Assembly: GCA_041936745.1 (NCBI GenBank)
Contig: JBHGWS010000075.1
Location: 1 to 30,037 of the forward strand
Origin: Darwinibacter acetoxidans_A
Lineage (GTDB): Bacteria; Bacillota; Limnochordia; Darwinibacteriales; Darwinibacteriaceae
Direction of reading: 5' to 3'
DNA length: 30,037 bases
Shown: piece after piece, positions 1 to 6,756 of the stretch
Layout of the letters: every line of letters begins with the position of its first letter
Numbering within the stretch: position 1 is the stretch's first letter
Position numbers and translations under genes: made by a program
Notes under the pieces: generated by a model
What the model was told of the DNA's origin: nothing
Database searches by the model: none
What the model saw: only the letters and a program-made list of their open reading frames with translations

Positions 1-366
1 CCCGGGCTGATCCACGGCTTTAAATGCTACGCGGTGATGGACGATGCGGGCCAACCGGCTCAAACGAGTTCAATTGCCGCCGGCCTTGATTATCCGGGAG
101 TAGGGCCGGAACACAGTTTTTACCACGCCAGCGGCAGGGCCGAGTACGTGCCCGTCAGCGATAGGGAGGCTTTGGAGGCTTTTTCCGTTTTATCGCGCAC
201 GGAAGGTATTATCCCGGCCTTTGAAAGCGCACATGCTGTGGCACATGCCTTGAAATTAGCCCCTACACTGGGCAGAGATCAAGTGATGATCATAAATATT
301 TCCGGCCGGGGCGACAAAGACGCGGCTTCGGCCTTCAAATTTTTAGGGCGAAATGAAAGAGAATAA
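1..366 (+). CDS. trpB: Tryptophan synthase beta chain, C-terminal part (5' end outside window)
   Basis: This is the last 121 residues of TrpB, the PLP enzyme that joins indole and serine to make tryptophan; the reading frame is open from base 1. The visible part carries the family motifs GLDYPGVGPEH, SRTEGIIPAFESAHA and SGRGDKD, which in known TrpB proteins line the active site and the PLP phosphate region. The pattern fits the ordinary TrpB1 type that partners with TrpA. The stop is followed after 14 bases by a flavin-binding protein gene and not by trpA, which is the usual next gene of a trp operon. Whether trpA lies upstream cannot be seen. The identification is firm; the missing N-terminal two thirds are simply outside the window. 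Confidence 0.95.
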   Translation, partial: PGLIHGFKCYAVMDDAGQPAQTSSIAAGLDYPGVGPEHSFYHASGRAEYVPVSDREALEAFSVLSRTEGIIPAFESAHAVAHALKLAPTLGRDQVMIINISGRGDKDAASAFKFLGRNERE

Positions 367-380
367 GGGGAGGTTGCGTG

Positions 381-1010
381 ATGCTTACTTCACGTACGAG
401 GAGAAATGTTAGCTTGGTGTTGTTCATAGGTCTGCTGCTGGTCTCAGCAGGGGTGTGGTCAATGGCCCCCGAGGAAGAAGGTATGAGAGACGGCACGTTT
501 TCCGGCAGTGCCCAGGGTTTTAAAGGCGCGGTTTTGGTGGATGTAACCATCGTTGACGGTAAAATCACCGCAATAGAAGTTGACCCCAACGAAGAAACGC
601 CCTTTATTGCCGAGCCTGCCATTGAGCAGCTGGTTGGAGAAATTTTGGCTGCCCAAAGTACCGAAGTGGACGTTGTAAGCGGCGCGACTTTTACCAGCGA
701 GGCCGTGATCAAAGCAGTTGATCAGGCTCTGCGAAAAGCCTCAACTGTCTTTGCAGACGGAGTCCACACAGGCAAGGCGGAAGGTTTTAGCAGCACAATT
801 ACTGTGGAAGTGACGGTAAGCGGCGGGGCGATCGCCCGGGTTGAAGTAGTAGATCACGATGATACACCTTTTATTGCCCAGGGTGCAGTGGATCAGATTC
901 CCGCTGCAATTGTTGAAGCTCAATCTTGGGATGTGGAAGCCGTAAGCGGTGCTACTTTAACAAGCCAAGGCATTATGAACGCGGTGGAAGATGCTTTAGG
1001 AGGAGAATAA
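381..1010 (+). CDS. Membrane-anchored protein with two tandem FMN-binding domains
   Basis: This 209-residue protein has a basic N-terminus and one hydrophobic segment (about residues 10-29), without a lipobox Cys, so it is probably tethered outside the membrane or exported. Two similar FMN_bind domains follow (about 36-117 and 126-206). Each ends in the ApbE flavinylation-type motif: D97-VVSGAT103 in the first and E186-AVSGAT192 in the second, where Thr would carry covalent FMN. The second motif has Glu in place of the usual Asp. Proteins of this family (NqrC/RnfG-like, PplA-like) carry electrons at or outside the membrane; that role is inferred. ATG 381 has a GGGGAGG site 7 bases upstream; a GTG directly before it is a less likely start. 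It follows trpB by 14 bases, so the two are probably co-transcribed. No apbE is visible. Confidence 0.88.
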   Translation: MLTSRTRRNVSLVLFIGLLLVSAGVWSMAPEEEGMRDGTFSGSAQGFKGAVLVDVTIVDGKITAIEVDPNEETPFIAEPAIEQLVGEILAAQSTEVDVVSGATFTSEAVIKAVDQALRKASTVFADGVHTGKAEGFSSTITVEVTVSGGAIARVEVVDHDDTPFIAQGAVDQIPAAIVEAQSWDVEAVSGATLTSQGIMNAVEDALGGE

Positions 1011-1059
1011 GCCCTGACCATTATTGGCAATACTACAATCAGCGGAAGGAGCTGGTAGT

Positions 1060-1230
1060 ATGCCCAGTTTGGAAGACATGCAGATGGTTGGGGAAACGTG
1101 CAGCCGTTACGAGCCTCTAAATGAACACAGTGAGCGCAGCTGCGCCAACTGCCATCACTGGCAGGGTGAGAAAAAAATGTGCGAACTTGACATTTATTGG
1201 TCTCAGTTTACCAGTTTAGATCAAACTTGA
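1060..1230 (+). CDS. Small Cys-rich conserved-type protein (56 residues)
   Basis: The ORF has a good ribosome site (GGAAGGAG, 8 bases before ATG 1060) and lies 49 bases after the FMN-binding protein gene, just ahead of a strong terminator, so it is probably the last gene of that transcript. The product has four Cys (residues 14, 29, 32 and 42 approximately) with a central CANCHHW pair and a further Cys in MCELD; this resembles a small zinc-ribbon or other metal-binding fold. It ends in a short tail, SLDQT. No signal peptide or membrane segment is visible. I do not recognise a named family. Function is unknown; linkage to a flavoprotein makes a redox or metal role possible but that is only inference. 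Confidence 0.7.
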   Translation: MPSLEDMQMVGETCSRYEPLNEHSERSCANCHHWQGEKKMCELDIYWSQFTSLDQT

Positions 1231-1238
1231 AGAAAACT

Positions 1239-1272
1239 AAAACCCCCGCCGGGTAAATCGGTGGGGGTTTTT
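1239..1272 (+). terminator. Rho-independent terminator after the trpB-FMN protein-small ORF unit
   Basis: The arms AAAACCCCCGCC and GGTGGGGGTTTT pair with one G-T wobble around a 9-base loop and run into a T tract. It sits 8 bases after the stop of the small Cys-rich ORF. Confidence 0.9.
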
Positions 1273-1336
1273 CCTGGCAAAAATGAAAAATAAGGTGTAT
1301 GATATTAAGCAAAGGGATTTAAGGCAAAGAGAAGAA

Positions 1337-1366
1337 TAAAAAAAGAAGCGGTTTTAAGAACCGCTT
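1337..1366 (-). terminator. Rho-independent terminator of the tRNA-Asp gene
   Basis: Read on the minus strand, AAGCGGTT and AACCGCTT form a perfect 8-bp stem with a 5-base loop, followed by C and a run of seven T. It lies 15 bases beyond the CCA end of the tRNA. Confidence 0.88.
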
Positions 1367-1380
1367 ACAGATAAAGATGA

Positions 1381-1458
1381 TGGCGGAACCGACGAGATTC
1401 GAACTCGCGATCTTCGGCGTGACAGGCCGACGTGTTAACCAGACTACACCACGGCTCC
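1381..1458 (-). tRNA. tRNA-Asp (anticodon GTC)
   Basis: The minus strand folds as a full cloverleaf: acceptor GGAGCCG with CGGTTCC (one G-T pair), D arm GTGTAGTCTGGTTAACAC, anticodon stem TCGGC/GCCGA with loop CTGTCAC giving anticodon GTC, T arm GCGAG-TTCGAAT-CTCGT, discriminator G and an encoded CCA. It is a single-gene unit with its own promoter and terminator, opposite in direction to the protein genes on both sides. Confidence 0.97.
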
Positions 1459-1468
1459 AGTACGTGTC

Positions 1469-1497
1469 ATTATATAAGGGTTTGTTGAATTTGGCAA
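1469..1497 (-). promoter_or_regulatory. Sigma-A type promoter for tRNA-Asp
   Basis: On the minus strand TTGCCA is followed after exactly 17 bases by a perfect TATAAT, ending 10 bases before the first base of the tRNA. Confidence 0.88.
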
Positions 1498-1600
1498 GGA
1501 GCAACTTTTGCGGTTAAACCATTCTAGGGCGAGAAATCTAGTGTTTTTGCCTGATTTTAAGGTTTTACGCCAGTATCTAAGATTGGAAGGAGGCGTCAAC

Positions 1601-2026
1601 ATGCGCCAAAGAGGAGTAGTCATTCAAAAGACAGGTCAAGAGGTTGCCGTTCAAATTCTGGAATCGCAAGAAACCTGTTCAACCTGCGGCGGTGGCTGCG
1701 GTGCCTGCGTCAGCTTGACACCGGGGCGCGCCGCAAAGATAGTAAAACTTGCGGATCGAAACGATCAATACGCGGTAGGCGATGAGGTCATTGTGGAGGC
1801 AGAATTCAGGCCTTTGATCAAAGCCGTTGCCGCTTTATATACCATACCTTTTGTGTTTCTTTTTCTTGGTTATGCTTTGACCAACAGGATGTTACAAAGC
1901 GATCCCCTGGCGGGCCTGGGAGCCGTTGCCGGACTTTTGACCGGCGGCATCTTAGCCAGGTTTGCGGCACGCCGCTTTGTCGGTGAGGAGCAGGAGTTAA
2001 AAATTGTAGCGAAAACCAGTTCTTAG
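1601..2026 (+). CDS. RseC/MucC family (SoxR-reducing type) membrane protein
   Basis: The 141-residue product begins with a short beta-rich segment ending in a four-Cys cluster, C26-STC29-GGGC33-GAC36, then has two hydrophobic segments (about 70-92 and 100-120) and a charged tail. This is the layout of the RseC/MucC family, members of which occur with Rnf complexes and in SoxR reduction in proteobacteria; in Bacillota the role is not settled. The start at ATG 1601 is fixed by a strong GGAAGGAGG site; the frame stays open for about 30 codons upstream but without a ribosome site. The stop is 12 bases before the ABC ATPase gene, so it probably heads that operon. The Cys cluster may bind a metal or Fe-S centre, which is inference. 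Confidence 0.85.
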   Translation: MRQRGVVIQKTGQEVAVQILESQETCSTCGGGCGACVSLTPGRAAKIVKLADRNDQYAVGDEVIVEAEFRPLIKAVAALYTIPFVFLFLGYALTNRMLQSDPLAGLGAVAGLLTGGILARFAARRFVGEEQELKIVAKTSS

Positions 2027-2038
2027 AGGAGGAATCCC

Positions 2039-2935
2039 ATGTCTCTGGCCGTCTCAAAGGTTACTAAAAGATTTCGCGCAGTTACAGCGGTTGATAATTT
2101 AAGTTTTACAGTTAAAAGAGGTGCTCTCTGCGGGTTTTTAGGGCCGAACGGGGCCGGCAAAACCACTATGATGCGGGTTATTTTAGGGATTCTGCGCCCG
2201 GATGAAGGAAAGGCACTTTGGGAGGGAAGGCCCCTGCCTGCACACGGTAGGGGCCTTTTCGGGTATCTGCCGGAGGAAAGGGGCCTTTACCCGAAGATGA
2301 AAGTTAACGAACACTTAGAGTTTTTAGGCCGCATCAACGGCTTGGCTCAAGCCGCGGCCCGCGATAAAACTAAGTATTGGCTGGCTCGTTTTGATTTGGG
2401 CAGCGTGAGCGAAAAAAGGATCGAAGAGCTTTCCAAGGGCAACCAGCAGAAAGTGCAGATTATCGGCACTCTGCTGCACGAACCGGAATTATTGATCCTG
2501 GATGAACCTTTCGCCGGTTTGGACCCTGTGAACACGGCCCTTTTAAAGGGTGTGTTGAAAGAACACCACGAAGCGGGTAAAACCATTATATTTTCCAGCC
2601 ACCGCATGGAACAGGTGGAGGAAATCTGCAAAGATATTGTCCTGATCCACGAAGGCAGGCTGGTTTTGGACGGTAATTTAAGGCAGATTAAACGCTCCTT
2701 GGGGCGCCGAATTTTGCGGCTTTCCTTAGAAGGCGATCAGGATTTTTGGAGGGGGATTTCCGGGTTAAGGCTTTTGGAAGGCCGCGCGGATTACCAGGAA
2801 TTTCGCCTGCAGGAAGGGCTGGATCCCAGAAGTGTCCTTGAAGCCGCAATGGCGGTGGGTGAAGTGGTCCGCTTCGAGCTGGTTGAACCATCCTTAAATC
2901 AAATCTTTGTGGAGAAAGTTGGTGTGGGGGCATGA
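2039..2935 (+). CDS. ABC transporter ATP-binding protein, NatA/YhaQ type
   Basis: The 298-residue protein is a single ATPase domain with a C-terminal extension. Visible motifs are Walker A GPNGAGKTT (35-43), the signature LSKGNQQKVQ (131-140), Walker B LLILDEP (151-157) with the D-loop GLDP after it, and the switch His at 188 in SSHRME. The GNQQK form of the signature and the C-terminal domain of about 80 residues are typical of the NatA/YhaQ group, which drives ABC-2 exporters. Its stop overlaps the start of the permease gene by 4 bases (ATGA), so the two are translationally coupled and should form one exporter. The substrate is unknown; Na+ is known for NatAB but cannot be assumed here. AGAGGAGG precedes the ATG. 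Confidence 0.92.
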   Translation: MSLAVSKVTKRFRAVTAVDNLSFTVKRGALCGFLGPNGAGKTTMMRVILGILRPDEGKALWEGRPLPAHGRGLFGYLPEERGLYPKMKVNEHLEFLGRINGLAQAAARDKTKYWLARFDLGSVSEKRIEELSKGNQQKVQIIGTLLHEPELLILDEPFAGLDPVNTALLKGVLKEHHEAGKTIIFSSHRMEQVEEICKDIVLIHEGRLVLDGNLRQIKRSLGRRILRLSLEGDQDFWRGISGLRLLEGRADYQEFRLQEGLDPRSVLEAAMAVGEVVRFELVEPSLNQIFVEKVGVGA

Positions 2936-4194
2936 GTATGATTCCCATATTGGCGAAAAGGGACTTTTTATCCCGGGTCAAAAGCGGCGGCTATATTATA
3001 ACGACGGTTTTAGGCATCTTAGTTTTTGTCGGCATCACGTTCGTCCCGCCCCTTCTGCAGTATTTGGAAACCAGTTTGTTTGCCGCCGGCGATCTTAGGC
3101 TTCTTGTCTACGAACAGCCGGGCGCAGAAAGTTTCTTACCCTTTCTCTTGGAGGTAAGCGAAAGCCGTAACATTGACTTAGAGGATGCCGGGGATTTAAG
3201 CGAGCGGGAGGCGTTTCGCCGCGTATTGGCTGAAGGTTTAAATGGACTTTTACTGATTGATCCCCCTTTATATACGTTGGTGGCGCAGGATGCCTCCAAT
3301 ATGGGTGTCAATACTCAAATCGAAGGGCTGATTAACAGTGCCTTAACCAGGGCTAACGCGGAAAAACTGGGGCTTTCCGAATCAGATATGGTTAATCTTT
3401 TTCAACGGGCAGAGCTGCGGATCAGGCAGGTGGACGCGCACAGCGAAGCGGGGGTGGAAATAGATCAGGCCAGCCACACCCAATCTCTGGTCTTGGCCTA
3501 TCTTTTACTTTTCATGATCTACATGGCTTTAATACTCTACGGCAACATGGTTGCCTCCGGTGTGGCGGTAGAAAAGAGTTCACGCATCATGGAAGTTATG
3601 GTCGCCACCGTGCATCCCCTGGAGTTGATGATGGGTAAAATCATCGGTATAGGGGCGTTAGGCCTTTTACAGTTTGCGATCTGGATGGCAGTGGCCGTCG
3701 GCATGTCAGCCCTGTCAGCGGGTGGTATGTTTGGCAAGATGGCGGAACTGGGTTTTTCCCTTGGCTCCATTCCCTTAAGCAGTGTCCTGTGGTTTGGCCT
3801 TTTCTTCTTTTTGGGTTTTTTCTTTTACGCCTCTATTTTTGCCGCAGCGGGGGCAGTGGTCTCCCGGGTAGAAGAGGTGAGCCAAGTTGTCACGCTCATT
3901 ATGATGTTCATCATTGTGGGCTTTTTTGCCGCCTTCCTTTCCTTCACCAACCCCAACAGCACTTTCGCCGTGATCGCTTCCTTTATCCCCTTTACAGCGC
4001 CGATGGTCATGTTTGCCCGCATGGTTTTAACTGACCCTCCGGCACTGCAGGTTGCTGCGTCAATCCTCGTGCTTTTAGTTTCCGTCGTTGGAGGCGCTTG
4101 GCTTTCATCTAAAATCTACCGGCTTGGGGTTTTACTTTACGGCAAGAGGCCCGGCGTGCGGCAGATCGTGAGCCTTCTGCGGGAAGGGACTTAA
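2932..4194 (+). CDS. ABC-2 type exporter permease, NatB/YhaP type
   Basis: This 420-residue membrane protein has one N-terminal membrane segment (about 22-42), a large polar extracytoplasmic domain (about 43-180) and then five or six hydrophobic segments (about 184-395). That layout is the NatB/ABC2_membrane_3 type. It starts within the stop codon of the ATPase gene (ATGA overlap), which supports a two-component exporter. A short motif GVAVEKSSRIMEVM after the second membrane segment is typical of this permease group. The substrate is not evident. It is followed after one base by the YlqG/FliK-like gene, so read-through expression of the downstream pair is likely. Confidence 0.9.
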   Translation: MSMIPILAKRDFLSRVKSGGYIITTVLGILVFVGITFVPPLLQYLETSLFAAGDLRLLVYEQPGAESFLPFLLEVSESRNIDLEDAGDLSEREAFRRVLAEGLNGLLLIDPPLYTLVAQDASNMGVNTQIEGLINSALTRANAEKLGLSESDMVNLFQRAELRIRQVDAHSEAGVEIDQASHTQSLVLAYLLLFMIYMALILYGNMVASGVAVEKSSRIMEVMVATVHPLELMMGKIIGIGALGLLQFAIWMAVAVGMSALSAGGMFGKMAELGFSLGSIPLSSVLWFGLFFFLGFFFYASIFAAAGAVVSRVEEVSQVVTLIMMFIIVGFFAAFLSFTNPNSTFAVIASFIPFTAPMVMFARMVLTDPPALQVAASILVLLVSVVGGAWLSSKIYRLGVLLYGKRPGVRQIVSLLREGT

Positions 4195-4195
4195 A

Positions 4196-5248
4196 ATGCG
4201 CGTTGAAAGCCTTTTTTATAAAGTGCCTGATTCCGGTTCAACTTCGCCTTCTCTCACTTGGGCCCTGCGGTCGTTGGCGGAAAAAGGTTCCTTAAAAGCG
4301 GTGGTAAGCGGGATTTGCGGCACTACTTTATTTTTAAAATTAGGCGGGCGGGAAGTAGGCTTCAAACTGCCAAAAGAGCACGATGGGGGTTTCTTTACAG
4401 TGGGCACGGCCGTCTGGCTTGCACTGGCGGGGGAAAACAGTGTTGTTGTGCGGCCGCTTGAAGTTGACTTCACCGACCGGGGAGATGTTTACAGCACTGC
4501 AAAACCGGCGCAGGTTCTAGAGCATTTAGGAATTCAAGCAAGCCCGGCGGCGGTATCCGCTGCCGAAGCCCTTTTGGAAAACGGCTTGCCGCTTGCCCCA
4601 GATTTTATTAAAGCACTGCTTCCTTGGGCCGGGCCGGGCCGCCTGAATGAAGCCGTGCTTCTTTTAAAAGCAGGTTTCCCCCTTACTCCTGAACTTGTAG
4701 CCGCGGCGGAAAAGTTGGGGAACACCCTTGTTTTTCCCGCGGTAAAATCCCATCTGAAAGACTCGCTGCAGGAGCAGCTCTCAGCTTATCCCAGCCGGCA
4801 AAACCGCAGCCTTTTAGGTGAGGAAATCAGCGAAGGGCCCCTGAAAAAAAGCTTAGGCGAGCTTTTTGCTCAAGAACAGCTGGCAAATTCCTTGGCCGGG
4901 CAACACAGCTTGGCCGGCGTCCTTTTCGCCCTGCCCTTTCTTTTAGGCGGGGATCTTGCCGCCGCCTGGCTTCAGGTTACCGAGGATCGCGCCGGCGGCT
5001 TGGCAGAAGACGCAAAGGATTATACGGTGTTTTTTAAAATACCCACGCAAAATTTGGGTGAAATAGTAGGTAAATTGACGGCCCGCGGTAAAAAGGTGGG
5101 CCTCCTTCTATACACGGAAAAAAGGGAAGGGCGCCCGCCGCTTAAGGCAGCGCTGGCAGCTTTAAAGCAAAAATTAACCGAATCGGGCTGGCAGCCCCAA
5201 AGGCTCGCCGTGGCAGAAGAGTTCGAGAGGTGGTTTGCGTGGAAATGA
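4196..5248 (+). CDS. YlqG/FliK-like protein of unknown function
   Basis: The 350-residue protein has no signal peptide or membrane segment. Its N-terminal part (about 30-90) looks like a small beta domain with repeated hydrophobic strands, the middle (about 100-230) is helix-rich with Ala/Leu repeats, and the last 75 residues (about 272-345) resemble the C-terminal domain of hook-length control FliK proteins. The strongest clue is position: it overlaps by a few bases a gene for an FlhB-tail-like protein, the same pairing as ylqG-ylqH in Bacillus. No flagellar genes are nearby. I infer a cytosolic protein of the ylqG type; sequence similarity alone would not have settled it. GGGAAGGGA precedes ATG 4196, one base after the permease stop. 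Confidence 0.65.
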   Translation: MRVESLFYKVPDSGSTSPSLTWALRSLAEKGSLKAVVSGICGTTLFLKLGGREVGFKLPKEHDGGFFTVGTAVWLALAGENSVVVRPLEVDFTDRGDVYSTAKPAQVLEHLGIQASPAAVSAAEALLENGLPLAPDFIKALLPWAGPGRLNEAVLLLKAGFPLTPELVAAAEKLGNTLVFPAVKSHLKDSLQEQLSAYPSRQNRSLLGEEISEGPLKKSLGELFAQEQLANSLAGQHSLAGVLFALPFLLGGDLAAAWLQVTEDRAGGLAEDAKDYTVFFKIPTQNLGEIVGKLTARGKKVGLLLYTEKREGRPPLKAALAALKQKLTESGWQPQRLAVAEEFERWFAWK

Positions 5249-5526
5249 AAAAAGCCGCTGCCCTGCGCTACAGGCCGGCTGAAAACAAAGCACCACAAAT
5301 TTTGGCCTCAGGCCGCGGCCTACTGGCGGAAAGAATAATAGAAGAGGCGGCTAAAAGCGGCGTGCCCCTTTTTAAGCAGAAAGAACTTGCAGAGGCTTTA
5401 GCCGCGCTGCCTGCCGGTTTGGAAATACCGCCCGAGCTTTATGAGCTAACTGCCGGCATCTTTGCTTTTATCCTGAGGCTTGACCAAGAGAAAAGCGGCG
5501 GCAAAAGCGGTCAGGGGAATGGCTAA
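5239..5526 (+). CDS. FlhB C-terminal domain-like protein (YlqH type)
   Basis: The small protein (95 residues from GTG 5239, 93 from ATG 5245) matches the cytosolic C-terminal domain of flagellar export switch protein FlhB, without the membrane part: KKAAALRYRP, then ILASGRGLLAERIIEEA, GVPLFKQKELAEAL, IPPELYELTAGIFAFI. The NPTH autocleavage site of true FlhB is not present (a PAENKAP stretch stands there). Such FlhB-rel proteins occur in many non-flagellar loci beside ylqG-like genes. I prefer GTG 5239 because GAGAGG lies 8 bases upstream; ATG 5245, overlapping the previous stop as ATGA, is the alternative. The last 81 bases overlap the convergent YibE/F gene. Confidence 0.85.
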   Translation: MEMKKAAALRYRPAENKAPQILASGRGLLAERIIEEAAKSGVPLFKQKELAEALAALPAGLEIPPELYELTAGIFAFILRLDQEKSGGKSGQGNG

Positions 5527-6549
5527 GGTTAGGCCGATACTGCCCGCCATCGCCCGCACTACTTCCGTTGCGATAAGATCTAGATTTAAAATTTGGGCCC
5601 AGTTGCTTTCATGGGCATGGAATAAAAGTAATAAGGGCAGTGAGGAGCCGATGTAGGCTAAAATCAGGGTGTTGGACATGGTGGCGATGAGATCGCGGCC
5701 CACACGGAGCCCTCTTTGAAACAGCGTTTGAAAGTCGGTTTTGGGGTCCGCTTCCTTAATCTGCTCCATCGCGGAGGCAATACTGATCCCCACATCCAAG
5801 ATTGCCCCTAAAGCGCCGATGATGATGCCGGAAAAGAGAAGGCCTTGAAAGTCGATGGAAGAATCCATAAACTGCAGCATCTGTGCTTCTTCGGAAGAGA
5901 GGCCGCTTAAGTAGCCCCCCTTACCTATTAAAAGGGCTAAAATGCCCGCAACCACAAGGCCGCCCACGGTACCTAAAATAGCGGCGATGGTTTTTTGGCC
6001 GTAACCGCCGATGAAAAAGACAAAAAGGCCGGTTAAAAGGGAAGAAATTCCGACGGTAACCAAAATCGGGTTATAGCCTTTGAGGATTAAAGGCAAAATC
6101 AGCGTGGCAATGGCTAAACCCATGCCGACCAGGGAGATCAGTGCTTTCGCACCTTTTAAGCCGCCGATGATTAAAACGGAGATGATAAATAAGCCGGTGA
6201 TCAGCCAGAGGGATTTGCCCCGGGCAAAGTCAGCCAGGTGGTACTGCGGCACCCCGCCGCTGAGATCGGGCTGCAGGAGAATGCGGTCCCCTTTCTTCAC
6301 TTTGATATCAAAAAAAGGATGGCCCGTTAGGATATTAATAAAAGTAACAGTTTCGTTTTTGTGCCCCCGGCCTGTCAACTCGGCAGTTACACGCTGTGCT
6401 TCCCAGCTTTCGTCCTGCCCGGGCTCCAAGGCGGCCGGGACTGCCTCCCGCACCGTGGCGGGAACTAAAGGTGCATCTGCCGCGGCAAGGCGCGGGGAAC
6501 AAAATATAAGCAGTAAAATAAGGGCGAGACCAGAGATCTTTTTCGGCAA
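5446..6549 (-). CDS. YibE/F family membrane protein
   Basis: The 367-residue protein has a probable signal peptide (residues 1-24, ending near AAADAP), an extracytoplasmic beta-rich domain of about 80 residues, then about eight membrane segments from residue 110 to the end. The segment with GAILDVGISIASAMEQIKEA followed by a cytosolic loop and SNTLILAYIGSSLPLLLL is diagnostic of the YibE/F family, whose transport function is not established. The start is TTG 6549: it has a CGGAGGT site 8 bases upstream and gives a proper signal peptide, whereas no ATG lies nearby. The gene is transcribed alone from its own promoter, and its 3' end overlaps the FlhB-like gene by 81 bases. Confidence 0.88.
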   Translation of the reverse strand: MPKKISGLALILLLIFCSPRLAAADAPLVPATVREAVPAALEPGQDESWEAQRVTAELTGRGHKNETVTFINILTGHPFFDIKVKKGDRILLQPDLSGGVPQYHLADFARGKSLWLITGLFIISVLIIGGLKGAKALISLVGMGLAIATLILPLILKGYNPILVTVGISSLLTGLFVFFIGGYGQKTIAAILGTVGGLVVAGILALLIGKGGYLSGLSSEEAQMLQFMDSSIDFQGLLFSGIIIGALGAILDVGISIASAMEQIKEADPKTDFQTLFQRGLRVGRDLIATMSNTLILAYIGSSLPLLLLFHAHESNWAQILNLDLIATEVVRAMAGSIGLTLAIPLTAFAAAFLLVKPQDKSKDAGS

Positions 6550-6581
6550 GGTTAAAACCTCCGTTAAATGAGTTATTTTTT

Positions 6582-6610
6582 ATTATACCGTGTGGGGGGC
6601 GCCAAAACAA
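6582..6610 (-). promoter_or_regulatory. Sigma-A type promoter for the YibE/F gene
   Basis: On the minus strand TTGTTT is followed after 17 bases by a perfect TATAAT; the -10 lies about 20 bases before the ribosome site. Confidence 0.8.
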
Positions 6611-6671
6611 ATGTTTTCTGCCGGGAGGTGAGAGCGGGTTAAGACATTAAGAAGTTCTAAATAATAGTGTT

Positions 6672-6709
6672 ACGCAGGCAGGATTTGGGTACCTGAAGGA
6701 GAATTGCGT
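6672..6709. repeat. Nested inverted repeat in the hppA leader
   Basis: ACGCA (6672-6676) pairs with TGCGT (6705-6709), and inside them CAGG (6679-6682) pairs with CCTG (6692-6695). It lies about 50 bases before the hppA start in a 207-base gap. It matches no riboswitch class I can name; the stems are short and may be chance. Confidence 0.35.
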
Positions 6710-6756
6710 TCCAAGTGGCACAATTGATTTTAAACAAATGAAAGGAAGCTGAGAGA

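Noticed and set aside
335..923. Open frames on the minus strand opposite the FMN-binding protein, two of which resemble each other
   Set aside because: They mirror the tandem domain repeat of the plus-strand gene; they lack ribosome sites and protein-like composition.
1228..1260. TGA of the small Cys-rich ORF as a selenocysteine codon
   Set aside because: Extending past it gives nine codons inside the terminator with no Cys-like homology and no SECIS-like hairpin distinct from the terminator.
1501..1600. Promoter for the rseC-ABC operon
   Set aside because: Only weak combinations such as TTTTAA-17-TAAGAT were found; not good enough to report.
6080..6571. 163-codon plus-strand frame opposite the YibE/F gene
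   Set aside because: The minus strand encodes a signal peptide and membrane segments of a known family here; the plus frame is basic, with no ribosome site or family match.
6611..6756. T-box or c-di-AMP riboswitch in the hppA leader
   Set aside because: No T-box sequence (AGGGTGGNACC type) and none of the conserved c-di-AMP riboswitch core could be recognised.
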